A stretch of 64,000 bases of DNA from Norana najaformis (taxonomy: Eukaryota; Annelida; Clitellata; Crassiclitellata; Hormogastridae). The position numbers were made by a program, and so were the translations under genes. The stretch spans positions 40,961,924 to 41,025,923 of the forward strand of contig OZ029914.1 in the NCBI GenBank assembly GCA_964023275.1, in the 5' to 3' direction. Positions 22,449-33,640 of this stretch are shown in pieces (positions within the stretch are counted from its first letter, which is position 1; each line of letters starts with the position of its first letter). The notes beneath the pieces were generated by a model. The model saw only the letters and a program-made list of their open reading frames with translations, was not told where the DNA came from and ran no database searches.

Positions 22449-22630
22449 CTTTAAGACGTCATTCCCTGGTTGAAAGCAATTTAAAGACAGGTTCATCGAT
22501 CGCTTTATCCAGCATTTCAAATGCTGCAGAGGCCGGTAATCGGATTGAAATGATATACGACGAAATCCGTGCATCTGTTTTAGAAAAGCAAATTCCGTGT
22601 GATTTATACGTACATCCAAAGAAAAATTGA
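22449..22630 (+). CDS. cytoplasmic-tail exon of receptor (copy B)
   Basis: The exon starts after GACAG in phase 1 and runs 60 codons to TGA. It reads basic 'LRRHSLVESN', a Ser-rich middle 'GSSIALSSISNAAEAG', then 'IEMIYDEI' and a second tyrosine in 'CDLYVHP'. YDEI resembles the pYEEI-type site preferred by Src-family SH2 domains, and YVHP fits a YxxP pattern. These are consensus resemblances only. In copy A (14097) a stop precedes the equivalent motif. The exon completes a signalling-type receptor of about 60 tail residues. Confidence 0.7.
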
Positions 22631-23399
22631 CGCGAGCTTTCACAATTATACACGCAGGAGAAGCATGAGAACAACAGCTTCAAGCGTCTGATGTAAACAA
22701 GACAATTTTAATCGGAAATTAACACTCTGGAGGGTTATTGGTTACATAACGAACGACGATGAATTCTTACTTCTGTGAGACACTGTAAAAGTTGAATAGC
22801 GTACACTTAGTATAAGTAAACTTGAACTAATTAAGACTGCTTAATATTTCAACAATAGCGACTGACGCACAAGGTCACATACGACGCTATACACATGGAT
22901 ATGAACCATGATGTATGTATGTATTCCAGAAAACTGTCAAAATGCTCCTATGATGTCATCGTTTGTTTTAAAATTTTATTCTACTACATGGAATTATGAT
23001 TCTGTATTTCACACAGTGGCGTTGTTTAAAATAATTTACTAACTAAAATCGGTGATGATGCACTGTTTTTATAATTAAGAGTAAAAGCGATATTCCAAAT
23101 TTACTCGTAAATTAAAGACAAAACGACGGTGGATGGCTAATACTTTGACCTTTATGCGTTCAGCTTCTGTTACTTAGCACCCAGGTACGTCGCGCGAAAT
23201 TCTTTGTCGAGTTCTATAACCAGTGACAAAGAAGGTTGTCAAGTTACTGGATGCTGTTGTGCTAATGCAACAATGGAAGAGATATGTAATCAGTTTTGCC
23301 AATTTAGCACCCCTAATTTCATTTAGCTCAGTCTCAGTTGAATGATGCTTACGATAAGCGCAATGAAAAGGGCTAATATTAAGAGAAGGTATATGCTAT

Positions 23400-24175
23400 C
23401 AGTATAACAGTAAGGTATATATATATATGCATATGCTCAGTGGTGAAACGCTATTTTCCAGTTTTTTAATATTCTACAGGAAACGGTACATATTCTTACT
23501 TGATACTGTGCTAATAATTACGGCGTAGATTAAGTTGTCATATATCAATTTTAGTAATAGTAAACGTGCCCGAGCTGTAACAATAAGCCAAACTTCGTTC
23601 TCTTTGTATATATATATATATATATATATATTAATACATGCATATATACACACATACACATATACAATTGCATATATACACATATATGCGACTTCCTAAT
23701 TATAACAATTAAATTACAACTCACGTATATATCCGATTGTTCTTGACTTAAAGCCTTTCTTTTACTGTTATACTGATACCGTAGGATATACCATCATAAT
23801 TTAATCGCTCATTCTTCGGTCAGCAGGAAAGTATTCAAATCTTCAGGTTGTCAGATTTGGAATGGGAGCCATTTCTTTCGTGGTTCTCATTCCGTTCATG
23901 AAACACTTAAGCCTACTTTCCTTGAATTGCACTGTTCTTCATCCGTCACATAGCTGTTTCCTAAATGCGCTATAAATATTCAAATCAATCAGTATATCCA
24001 TTCATATATGCGTGCATGCATACATATACCGACAAATAGATATAAATTTATTTAATTATACACACATACACACAGACATACATAGATACATACATACACA
24101 CACAAAGACATAAAGCATACATACATACATACATATATACATACATATATACATACATACATACATACACACCAA
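23400..24175. repeat. TA and ATAC microsatellites
   Basis: TA-rich runs at 23410-23440 and 23608-23690, and long CATA/ATAC tetranucleotide runs at 24050-24170. No gene is seen from 22631 to 24470. Confidence 0.75.
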
Positions 24176-24659
24176 ATATACTGGGTGTCAACTTCATTTT
24201 CTAATTCAAATTTACCATTCCACTGTCATTGGCCTTATGTGACGTATTGCCCTGATGTGATAGAAACAAGATCTGCGGAGGTTTGTTAAGTGGGGTCAGA
24301 GAAAATGTGATGGATATGAAAGGCCATGAAAAAGAAATGAGCTCAACATAATTAGGAGCAGATCACTCAGTTAAAGAGCAAAGACACTTTCCTTTTATAT
24401 ACATGCATATGTTATTTTCATATGTGTGAATTATATGTATAGTTTATGTAAGTATTGAGGCACCTATTCTTTCTTCTTCATCGTCGCCGCCGTCTGTTTT
24501 GTGAAATCCACGGAAGTTACTAAGACATTTTGTGAACCATTTAGGCCACCTTTGGCTTATTGATTTATTGGAAATAACGTACCGGATTTTAACTAGGTTC
24601 CTAGGATTTTAAGCGATCACTAGTTACTAGAATAGTTTCACGGTTTTTTGTGTAATCTG

Positions 24660-24885
24660 TTCTATAATGATGATGAGTTCTCACCCCGAGTGCAGGTCGA
24701 TTGGCTTTCGACCTATGCTGCCCGGGGATTAAATGAGAGAGGTGGTTTCCCGCTGCCTTCCTCACGGACGACTGAGGGTGAGCATCTTTTCCAAGGTTGC
24801 TACTCAGTTGCCTGTGGCAGATTCGAACTCATGACCCTCTGGTTGTGAGGCACAGACCATACCACTACACCACTGCGTCCCACGT
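24660..24885 (-). mobile_element. tRNA-derived SINE
   Basis: Minus-strand head with an A-box-like 'GTGGTGTAGTGG' and B-box-like 'GAGTTCGAATCTG', then the shared body and a short (ATC)n tail at 24667-24676. The flank at 24470-24660 is also shared with 3290-3478, so this copy and the degenerate one arose by a larger duplication. Confidence 0.75.
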
Positions 24886-25079
24886 TTTCTATAATATTGA
24901 ATGACAAAATTATTATCAAATGTCAAGAACTCTATTTATCTTTAATGCAATGTTACACATATCATTGTCTAGATGTTTCCTGTTACTTTGATCTGTTCAT
25001 TTTTTAAATGCCTAATGGTTTCGGCTGGAAATCTTTCCACAGTGCAGTAATTATATATATATGACTCTATTAATAGGTT

Positions 25080-25500
25080 TAATTGCAAAACGTCTTTCTG
25101 CATATTATTCCATGAAACCTCAACAGATGATTGTTTCTGAGCAAAGCTGAAACTCGACTTCACTGTGCACATGCATAAAAACCATTCTACACACTACCAC
25201 GTTCAGTCACATGTGCTGCCATTGTTCAATCTGGCAGTCATGGCTATCCCATGCCACCACAAACTGCCATCGTTGCCTAGTTAAACGTTCGTGACATCGG
25301 ATACACACATTGGTAGAAAATCAGCTGAAAATCGATGTCTCTCTTTTTGTAAATATTACACCGAATTCAAGTGTACGAAGCATATGGATATTTCATGAGT
25401 TGCTTGTTACACATAGGAGAATGTCCTGCACTGGGTCATGTCCTGCATTGGGTAAGCAGTAGTTCCTAAGCCGTACTTATATATTAACTCATGCGCCATC
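25080..25500 (+). repeat. dispersed repeat plus inverted copy of 3633-3800
   Basis: 25080-25330 matches 19770-20080. 25310-25495 is the reverse of 3633-3800 (shared 'TAATATATAAGTACGGCTTA' on the opposite strand). Confidence 0.55.
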
Positions 25501-26879
25501 TAACAAATCCAACAGATAATAAAAATCACCAGGCGTTTTAGGTCGCGAAAATGAAAAGGTTTGACAAAAACACAGCAACTCATCAATTTTAGACAATAAA
25601 TTTAACATTTTACACGTGCATTTTCAATCAATGTATTAAATGCCCGGTGCCGACAAAGCTTCAATTTCTCAAAAATTGTTTAGGTCAGTATATATATCAA
25701 AGCCGATGATGAAAAATTGGAGGTCATCTGCATCATACCTCTTTTCTTGTATGACAAAATAGGGCACCGGTCATTGAAGACCTGCACTGTGAGGCAGCCA
25801 TGTTTGTCTTGCATTGGTAGTGTTGAAATGCGAATATATTTTGTGAATACAGGTGTGCTTAGCAGCTACTAAAACAGCACACTCAAAAGAAAAGTGGATT
25901 CAATGAATATGCAGATATTGGGCACACCAGAAAAACACCGACGGAAATGCATATAACGTAGTTATGCCACAATTGCAATTCTGATGACTCGAACTGGTAA
26001 AAATGACTCAAACTGGTAAAAAGTAGCCGTTTAAAACAAGTGTCTGCTATTTTACCATGTGTTTCAGACCTATAACGTCATTTTTTTCAGCCGAATGAAG
26101 TTTTTGACAGTGTTTTGATGGTTTGATTAAAATATGATCTTTTACACTCGATAAAATTAGATTAGAGCACTCATCGATTGAATGACTCAACGCTCCTCGT
26201 ATGTTGCCACAATGCTCCTCATGATGGCCTCCACTGAGTCGTTTTTTACCAAAAAGAAAAACTTAAATTTTCACACTTTACAATTGAGATAATATTGCAA
26301 TATATGAAGTTCCTAAAATATGCTTTTTCAGATAATAAAAACCAAAATATATTTTAGACAACTAAATCCTAATTTAAGAGGCAAAATCTAAAATCTAAAA
26401 TTTGACACAGTGCAGGCCATTCTGCCCTACATGAATCTTCTTATCGTCCTTCCCTATTGCTCTTTTCATCACTAATTCAAATTGCATTACCATTGCTGCA
26501 ACTCTTGTTGCTATTACTATTATTGTTAATATTATTATCAATATTGTGTTACATCTATATGTGACATTTGTATTAAGTCAACAGCTGATGAGAAACAGGG
26601 TCTAAGTTTTGTGTAAGCCCATATAGCTTTTTACTTGACTACTGTTGCATTGTTCCAGTGACTTTTGTAAGTTTTGACTTATGCTGATGCGTTATCTTCA
26701 AAGTGCAATAAAATATTATGTTGTGTTATTAAAATGGTCATTTCTGCTATACAGCTATGCAAAGTACAATGAATAGTCAGCGTCATCATCACGGTCAACA
26801 ACAACAACGGTAGTCTCTATCACTGTCACAGTCACTGTCGTCGCGGTGACTAAGGTCTGTGTCGTCGTCGTCGTCATCA
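25501..26879 (+). other. no gene seen
   Basis: AT-rich sequence without recognisable exons. A stretch near 26460-26720 matches 20100-20420 (shared 'AGTTGATGAGAAACAGGGTC'-like sequence). It ends in ATC-rich simple repeat. Confidence 0.5.
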
Positions 26880-27090
26880 TCATGGAAGCAACTGTTAGTG
26901 CAATGGTATTTGCACAGTGTCAAGTGTGAAAACTGGAAAATATTCGTCACTGTCACTAATTAAGAAATTAAGACGGAAATTGCGAAGTACATCGAGCTTT
27001 TACAATAGGTGATAGGTCAGCGAAGAAGCAGGACAATATAACTAATATAATTATATGTCCACATAATATAGGATTCGACACGATAATATA

Positions 27091-27187
27091 TTGGGTAGCG
27101 CGCTTGCTCTTTACTTCAACGTTTTTGAGTTTGAGCATGTTGACTGGACTCCATGTAACGGTCCTGAATATATTGCTTGCACATGCA
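27091..27187 (+). other. conserved short reading frame, copy c
   Basis: Nearly identical to 4068-4165 (LGSALALYFN, FEFEH, PCNGP). It is part of the segmental duplication, so its conservation relative to copy a is uninformative. Confidence 0.35.
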
Positions 27188-27501
27188 ATATAATTAGGGG
27201 CCGGAGTCAGCTGGAAAGTTAACGGCAAGTCATGCGACGTGGTGGCCGCTTGTCCAGAACCAGAATTGAACCAGTTGTTGTATCATTATTATATTATTAT
27301 CATCCTCATTATCATCGTCAACGTCATCCAGGGAGACAAATGTCTTGGTGAATTTTGCCTGCGTATTAACACAGTATAATTTAGAAAAATAAAACAGTCA
27401 GCGGCAAATATTGAAGTTTAGCTAATATATGAATTTCATAGCAACTGAGAATTAAAAAACAACTTAACTGGCTCAAGTCATGATAATATTCTGCAACTTA
27501 G

Positions 27502-27700
27502 GTGCTGGAGAGGACAGTTCGTGTACTTCCTACGCGTGTGAGAACAGTGAACTAACGATCTCGTGCAACGACAATGAATTCATCAACGTTTTAGACGCCA
27601 ACTGTGGTCGTCTTACTAAAGATATTTGCAGTTACAAATGGGGAAAACCCTCTCACTTGAATATGCAGTGCGTCTCGAACAATTCACTTGTCGAAAAGCT
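27502..27700 (+). pseudogene. SUEL-type lectin first exon, orphan third copy
   Basis: It keeps an open frame ('CENSELTISC', 'NCGRLTKDIC', 'QCVSNNSLVEKL') with the acceptor at 27500-27501 and the donor GTAAGT at 27701. It has a two-codon deletion relative to copy 2. The Tyr of ANYGR is replaced by Cys. No second lectin exon follows: the duplicated segment is interrupted at 28689 and the exon-B region is gone. As it stands it encodes half a domain, so it is probably non-functional unless spliced to a distant exon. Confidence 0.65.
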
Positions 27701-28688
27701 GTAAGTCATTCCAGTTTAGTACCTGAAGTTTCAGTTAACGTTTGTTAAACTGCAGACAACATTGCTGTCTCAAAGCTATAAGATTAGACATCTTCCTAGT
27801 GCTAGATAACAGTTATTTTGGCTCAAAAATTTATACTCAACAGCGGGCAGTATGTAAGCTAAGGACGGGTTCTAGACCATCTCCCAAACAAGGACCAAAA
27901 GTCAGGCAGAGAGAGACAGGTGGACTAGAACCGGTTGCATGATGGCCTAGAAACAGTTGCTTTCTAAACCGAGAAAATACGATAATCTTCGGTAAAAATG
28001 AGTCGAGGTTTATCGAAGTTGGTGACGACTGATAGGTTCAATTTCATTGAGTTTTAGACTCATGCAGTCTCTGCGTGAGATCGTGAATTACTGAACTAAT
28101 CTGAAGCTAATACTTATTCTGGATATACGAATAGCCTCAAGTCTGATTTTCAGCTATACATATGATGCATATTTATTGAAATTGACATATTATATATGTG
28201 TATATTATTTGGCATGATAATGAGCATGTAAAATGTCACAGCTTTTGTGAGGTAATAGTAATTGTAATCGTAATTGCATATTTATCCAGAAAAAACATAT
28301 AGAAAATAACTTCTCGAAAACAACTGAGAAGTGCTCCCGACCTGATAACCGACCACGACCAAATAGAACAGTCTTCAATAGTGCCTGTTTATCCATGTAT
28401 ATATAGGTTTATATAAGTGTCTGTATGCATAGGCCTCTATATTTAGATATGTGAATTTCAATGGTGGATCGAACTGCCTTAACGGAAATTGACTCGACAG
28501 ACCTCATAAAATAGACCGATCTGAGCTCCTTGAAACTGATCGAGTTGTTCGATCTTTGATGCCTCGTACTTTGTGGTAAAGATGTTGTAGAAGGCAAAAA
28601 ACATAAGATTAGATTATGTGCCATTTTTAAAGATCGTCTGAGATTTGATCAGGCCAACAGTTGATTCGACAGTTGCAACGGTCACGCC

Positions 28689-29352
28689 TGTAGCGATTAC
28701 TTCTTATTACAACTTAATGTCTCTTTGTCTGTATTGATTATTTACTAATGTGATCGCTAATCTGCGCTAACCTAGGCTTTACCAACAGCAGCAATGACGT
28801 AAAATGTCAACGTCACAAACTACAGGCTAGTGTGAAGCTCCGCCCAAAATACGGACTAGCGTAGAGCTCAGCCCAATACAGGCTATTGCACCAGGTGCCA
28901 CGTCAAAATTCAAAACCTATATGCTGGAAATTGATTCTCAGCACAGAATCACACAGAGAACTTACTCACGCACTTATAGCCACTAAATCAGATTCTTACT
29001 AACAAATGGATTTCAAAATGTGGAACTCAATCCCGCGGACGAGCATCTCAGATATATGTAGCGATTACTTCTTATTACAACTTAATGTCTCTTTGTCTGT
29101 ATTGATTACTTACTAACTTAAATTAGGTGTCTAGGGTTCAAGTGAATATAATCCCAGATATATGTAGCGATTACTTCTTATTACAACTTAATGTCTCTTT
29201 GTCTGTATTGATTACTTACTAACTTAAATTAGGTATCTAGGGTTCAAGTGAATATAATCCCAGATATATGTAGCGATTACTTCTTATTACAACTTTTTGT
29301 CTCTTTGTCTGTACTGATTACTTACTAACTTAAATTAGGTGTCTAGGGTTCA
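28689..29352. repeat. 106-bp tandem repeat (about 2.8 units) plus a detached partial unit
   Basis: Units beginning 'TGTAGCGATTACTTCTTATT' start at 29057, 29163 and 29269, exactly 106 bp apart. A partial copy (about 58 bp) starts at 28689. The last unit ends in a short inverted sequence (TTCAAGTGAATATA against TATATTCACTTGA). No gene is seen between 28689 and 30186. Confidence 0.85.
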
Positions 29353-30185
29353 CTATATATTCACTTGAGCCCGCTACGTGATACAGACATTGATCATATG
29401 CTGTTGTTCACCTTACTCAAGTATTGACAGTTATCATTAGTTTATAAATAGATTACGGCTAGTTAAAAGTCCATTTTAAAAGTTTTATTAAAGACAAAAC
29501 AATGTATTATATCCAATAGTATAATTTACACTTATGCGATGAAAGAATCTAATTACCTTACTTAGAAGGCCAGCAATTATTTATGCTAAATGTAATATAT
29601 ATGTTTTAACTTCCCCAAGATGAGCTTCTCATGACCGATTCTCCAGAGTCCTTCAGCAGAAGTATGGATTCATTTTCTCCTTTTACGTGGCAGTGCGATT
29701 TTCCACAGAGTCCTTGAACGTATAGAGGCAATATGGCGACTCCTCTATAACTCGCAGGATTATTACTTGATAGACAAGCAATCACTATTCTTTCGATGAT
29801 GTGTTGATCGAAACTTCCTTCATACGACGACCTAACTCGATGGTGAGTTAGTCCAAAGTTTCACGAACAAAGATACGTTCGAATGCGACGCTCTAAGTTC
29901 CCTCGATTAGCTAACACTCGCTACGAATCGACATCGTCCGATTTAGCTTCAAGTTCGATACTCTTCGAACTGTAAGTCTTCAAAGACTGCTCCTTGCAGC
30001 TAAGACTTAGAGTTAACAAGTCTTAAACGGTGTCTTGGTATCATCAAATCGACCGAATAAACTCCACAAAATCGATTAATACGAGGCGTCCACAACGACC
30101 ATCGCCTCTGCTACCTTCCGTAAGACTGTCGAATTTCAACCGTTTTCACGATTACATCCTTTACAGAAGATGGTCTGCAACTGGT

Positions 30186-30745
30186 AGACTTTAAGAAAGA
30201 GCAATGCATTCTTCATGGCGATACTGTAGATATGCTCCCAAAGAGTAGCTCTACGCTATTGAAGAACATGTTTGCTCTGAAGGAACTCGTAATTATATGT
30301 TCTTAAGGAATTCTTAAAGTGCGCCCTTGTATTCTTAAAGTGGTCTTATGTTCCTAAGATACATCCCTGCGCTCTTAAAATATGCAGTGCGCTCTTAAAT
30401 GTGTAGTGTACTGATGATGATGATGATGATGATGAGTTCTCTGCCCGAAGGCAGGTCCATTGGCTTTTATGCCATCCGGAGATGAAATGAGTGAAGTGTT
30501 ATCGCGTTGCCTTCCTCACAGAAAATTGTGCGTGAGCAACTTGGCCAAGGTCGCTATACGCAGTGGCTTGAGGCAGATTCGAACCCGCGACCCTCCCGTT
30601 ACGAGGCAAAGACCATACCACTACGCCACCACGTCCCACACAAATAGTGCACTGCTTTTCATTACAACTTACTCTTATGTAATGCACAGAATAGCGAGCA
30701 CTGCTTTTACACATTTGCAGGCCTACAGATCGATGTGCAAATATT
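30186..30745. repeat. segmental duplication, copy of 6815-7390
   Basis: Resumption of the 3865-7390 / 26880-30745 duplication, containing the SINE. A LINE 3' end abuts it at 30750. Confidence 0.85.
30413..30646 (-). mobile_element. tRNA-derived SINE with (ATC)n tail
   Basis: Best preserved copy. On the minus strand it has A box 'TGGCGTAGTGG' and B box 'GGGTTCGAATC', a body of about 150 bp and an (ATC)n tail (30413-30433). It is shared with 7037-7290 through the segmental duplication. Confidence 0.8.
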
Positions 30746-30749
30746 TATT

Positions 30750-31965
30750 TATTTATTTATTTATTGATACAAAACACTTATATAGCGCCCTTTCAAGAAA
30801 ACTACTCAGAAGCGCTCCCAAACCAACCTGGCGAAAAATAACAGACTTAAGAGAAGAATAGATGATAGATGTAAAATCCCGGGGTAGAAGACGTAGAGTA
30901 ACAGGAAGTCCATTCCAGAGGGTTGGGTCAGCAACAGAGAAAGCACGCCGCTGCATGGTCGAGGTGCGAGCGCGAGGCATTAATAGATTACCACTAGCAG
31001 CGGAGTGAAGAGAAGCACGTCCCAAATTGGACCGGACAGGTAGGCGAAGCTCCCTCAAGTAAGAGGGGGCAATACCCAACAAGGAGTTCCAAACAAAGAC
31101 GATGACCCTATAGTGGATGCGCTGACTCATACGAAGCCAGTGCAACTCATCTCGCATGAAATCAGAGACATGACCAAACCTAGAGATGCCACCAATAAGC
31201 CGTGCAGCCGCCCGCAACACACGTTCCAGGTACAAAAGCCGCACATCAGGGAGTCCTACATATAAAGAAGAGCAGTAATCCAACCTACTAGTGACAAATG
31301 CATGAACCAGAGTCTTAGATGAGGTGACTGAGAGAGAACGTGAGACAACACGAAGTTGCCCTAGCTGGTAGTAACAACTACGACAAAGACGATGCACCCG
31401 AGCCTTAAAAGAGAGCTCCTGATCCAACTCAATGCCAAGGTCATAAACTATGACTGAGAAGGTGATGTGAGGAAACTCTAAGTGTAGTACAGGTAGATTG
31501 ATTTTAGCCAATTGCTGCCTAGTGCCCAACCAAGTATATTGAGTCTTGGAAGGATTCAATCTCAATTGATTTGAAGACATCCAAGCCACAAGGGAGTCAG
31601 AAGCACAACACATAGCTCGAACAGCAGCTGCGGCATCAGAAGCAGAACAATGAATATAGATAGGCCTGCACATCGTCGGCATAGGACTGGCTTGAAGCCG
31701 AGCACGCGGCTAGCAAAGAGCCAAAGTCAGCAGTTAACAGTATATAAAGTAAGGGACCCAAAACTGACCTCTGAGGCAATCCAAACAAGGAAGGAACCCA
31801 AGGTGAGCGGGGTAGGCCATAAACCACACAAAGCGTGCGCTCAGATAGAAGAGGCCAAACAATCGAGAAAGTTGCCAGATAAACCAACAGAAATATCCAG
31901 ACGTTCCAAAAGTATAGCATGATCGACCAAATCAAATGCAGCACTAACATCAAATATTCGAATTA
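30750..31965 (-). mobile_element. 5'-truncated LINE (CR1/L2-like ORF2, RT C-terminal half)
   Basis: On the minus strand the sequence opens at about 31965 inside the reverse transcriptase ('FDVSAAFDLVDHAIL'). It continues through 'GLPQRSVLGPLLYILL' and the catalytic 'YADD' box, then 'MSSNQLRLNPSKTQYTWLG' and a C-terminal region ending near 30753. At least two frame breaks (near 31850 and 31690) make it inactive. The 3' end carries an (AAAT)n tail (30750-30772). It is related to, but clearly different from, the LINE at 51618. Confidence 0.85.
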
Positions 31966-32771
31966 TTAATTAGCAACATCTATAGCGCCGGTGTTTAATG
32001 CACAGACATCAACTTATGGCGTTCCAAAAACAAACCTTAATTAGGTCACTATACCTACAAGGTCAGTTCGCTGAGATAGAGGGATAGCCAACGGTTTGTA
32101 ACCCAGCTAAAATGACAAGTCTTAGGCTTAAACCAAAACGACACCCGAGACTGAACAGATAGGCCTAAATATAAATTATACCAAACAGATGGAACAGTTA
32201 CAGATGGTAATTGAATAACTGTGAGACAAATTAAATGTGATGTACAATTACGTTGTGTTAAATGCGAGTCTCGTTGTTATTTCGCTGAGGTATCCCATTG
32301 TATATACGTGGACTAGATCTAAACAGCCAGTCAAGGTCGCTTAACGACGGTGGCTTCGCAACGCGCATAGAGCATATATCATTGGTTGTTGCAGCCTGTT
32401 CAACAGCAAAGTGTCGTCAGCTTAGTTATTTACTGTAGATAAGAAGTCGCGACAACGGCGTCACCTCATTGACTAACGACTTCCTGCAGCAAAGCGTCGC
32501 CATTGGTCAAAAATCACACACGGTAAATTCATGATTGGCTGGCAACCAAAATATCAGTTTGAAATATCGTCCGCATTGATTCACAAACTATGGCAAATTG
32601 CGATCAAATTTAATCCATCACTAAGAACAGTTCTAGATTAGACTTGCGAGAGATTAGAGAAAACGCAGCATATTTAGCTACATATGCACCGCGCCTTAAA
32701 GGTGTCAGACATGAATGCCTGACTTTTATTTACTGGAATCGGTGAGACTATCATTTTTATATCCATTACAG
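31966..32771 (+). other. no gene seen
   Basis: Unique sequence. The last 95 bp (from about 32676) are homologous to the intron just upstream of the FAMeT exon at 42363. Confidence 0.5.
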
Positions 32772-33025
32772 GCCCTGCAGTAGAGTAAGCAGTAATGTTG
32801 CAGGCTGTCGCTTTACAGCAGTTTTGCCAAATGGCGCTGTGCCTGTTTGGCTGTGGATTTCTTGGACAAACGGAACAATGGCCATCGGAAGAGGAAACTT
32901 AACCGGAAAGAATCTGATGCTCTATTACCCAGAAAACTTCCAGATAGCAAAAGTGTCAACCGTTGCTGTCAGCTCCTAAATTGGTGCATCCGCCGATTGA
33001 AAAATTCCATACAATCAAAGCAGGG
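32772..33025 (+). pseudogene. orphan FAMeT (Methyltransf_FA) C-half exon with two nonsense codons
   Basis: A close copy of the receptor exon at 42363. It reads '[18 protein letters not shown]', '[14 protein letters not shown]' and 'VSTVAVSS', then TAA where the other copy has TAC. It later has TGA where the other has TGG (before 'KIPYN'). Acceptor (TTACAG) and donor (GTAAGA) survive. No FAMeT N-half exon or TM exon accompanies it. The duplicated unit (about 32676-33025) includes intron sequence, so it arose by DNA duplication, not retroposition. Confidence 0.82.
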
Positions 33026-33640
33026 GTAAGATTCAAACGGAAAATATTTTAAGCCCTACAGTACAATGATGCATCAATAATTAATTAATTATTAATTAAT
33101 TATTAGCTATTAATATTTCTCTGTTCGTTAAACGCCACCACCTAATGACTCTCCATAAATCGAACGAGTTGAGCAGATGTGCGTCTAGGTCTTCATCAAG
33201 GTCTCTACACAGCAAAATTTTTAGCTAAGGCTCGAACCCAACCACTCCGTGTTGCAAGGTGAGCAATCAAAGCAATTGTCTCAGTACTTTTCGAGTACTG
33301 AGCTGAGTGTGAATGGAAGTTTAGTCGTTCGAATATTCAAACAATTCTTAGAATTTTTGCAGATCTTTCACCGCTCTCGAGCTTGCAATTTCTTTAGCTT
33401 GGTCAGATGACTCGAAACTAATAGTATGAGTGAGTTTCATTAGTGACTGCAAATCCCATTAGACAAAATGAACAGATCTAACAGTGTTCAATAACCGGAA
33501 GTCTAGCTATAAAAACCCGCCTTACGTAAAGACGGAAGTTGGTGTTAAGGGCGCTGCCGCAAGCTTAGCAAAACTGGAGTAGTCTACAAGGCGCTCACGC
33601 CATCCTTTTACAATCACTTGGTGAAAATCTTGTACTGAAA
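33026..33640 (+). other. upstream region of the secreted FAMeT-PAN gene
   Basis: No exon is seen apart from a short ATTAATTA run near 33078-33105. A promoter would be expected here, but no convincing element was identified. Confidence 0.4.

Larger units (their letters stand above)
20700..23270. repeat. paralogous block B (pairs with 12140-14950)
   Basis: Same content and order as block A: 'GGCAAGTC' repeat, TM exon, LINE scrap (about 21480-21690), tail exon and a shared 3' flank. The coding exons here are intact, unlike block A. Confidence 0.85.
26880..28689. repeat. segmental duplication, copy of 3865-5850
   Basis: Collinear with 3865-5850, and the homology stops sharply at 'GGTCACGCC' (28688). 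The equivalent of lectin exon B (6154-6260) is absent. Collinearity resumes at 30186. Confidence 0.85.

Noticed and set aside
22540..22610. ITIM in the receptor tail
   Set aside because: The residue two before the tyrosine is Met (MIYDEI), outside the usual S/I/V/L; described as an SH2-type motif resemblance only.
28689..29352. Regularly spaced direct repeats, CRISPR-like at first sight
   Set aside because: Units are adjacent 106-bp tandem copies without unique spacers, in a eukaryotic genome.
30550..30646. tRNA gene on the minus strand
   Set aside because: A and B boxes are present, but the acceptor stem does not close and the same sequence recurs with a SINE body and (ATC)n tail.
32847..33029. 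60-codon frame from ATG in the orphan FAMeT exon
   Set aside because: Out of frame with the FAMeT domain; the same alternative frame appears in the paralogue at 42438 only because the sequences are homologous.
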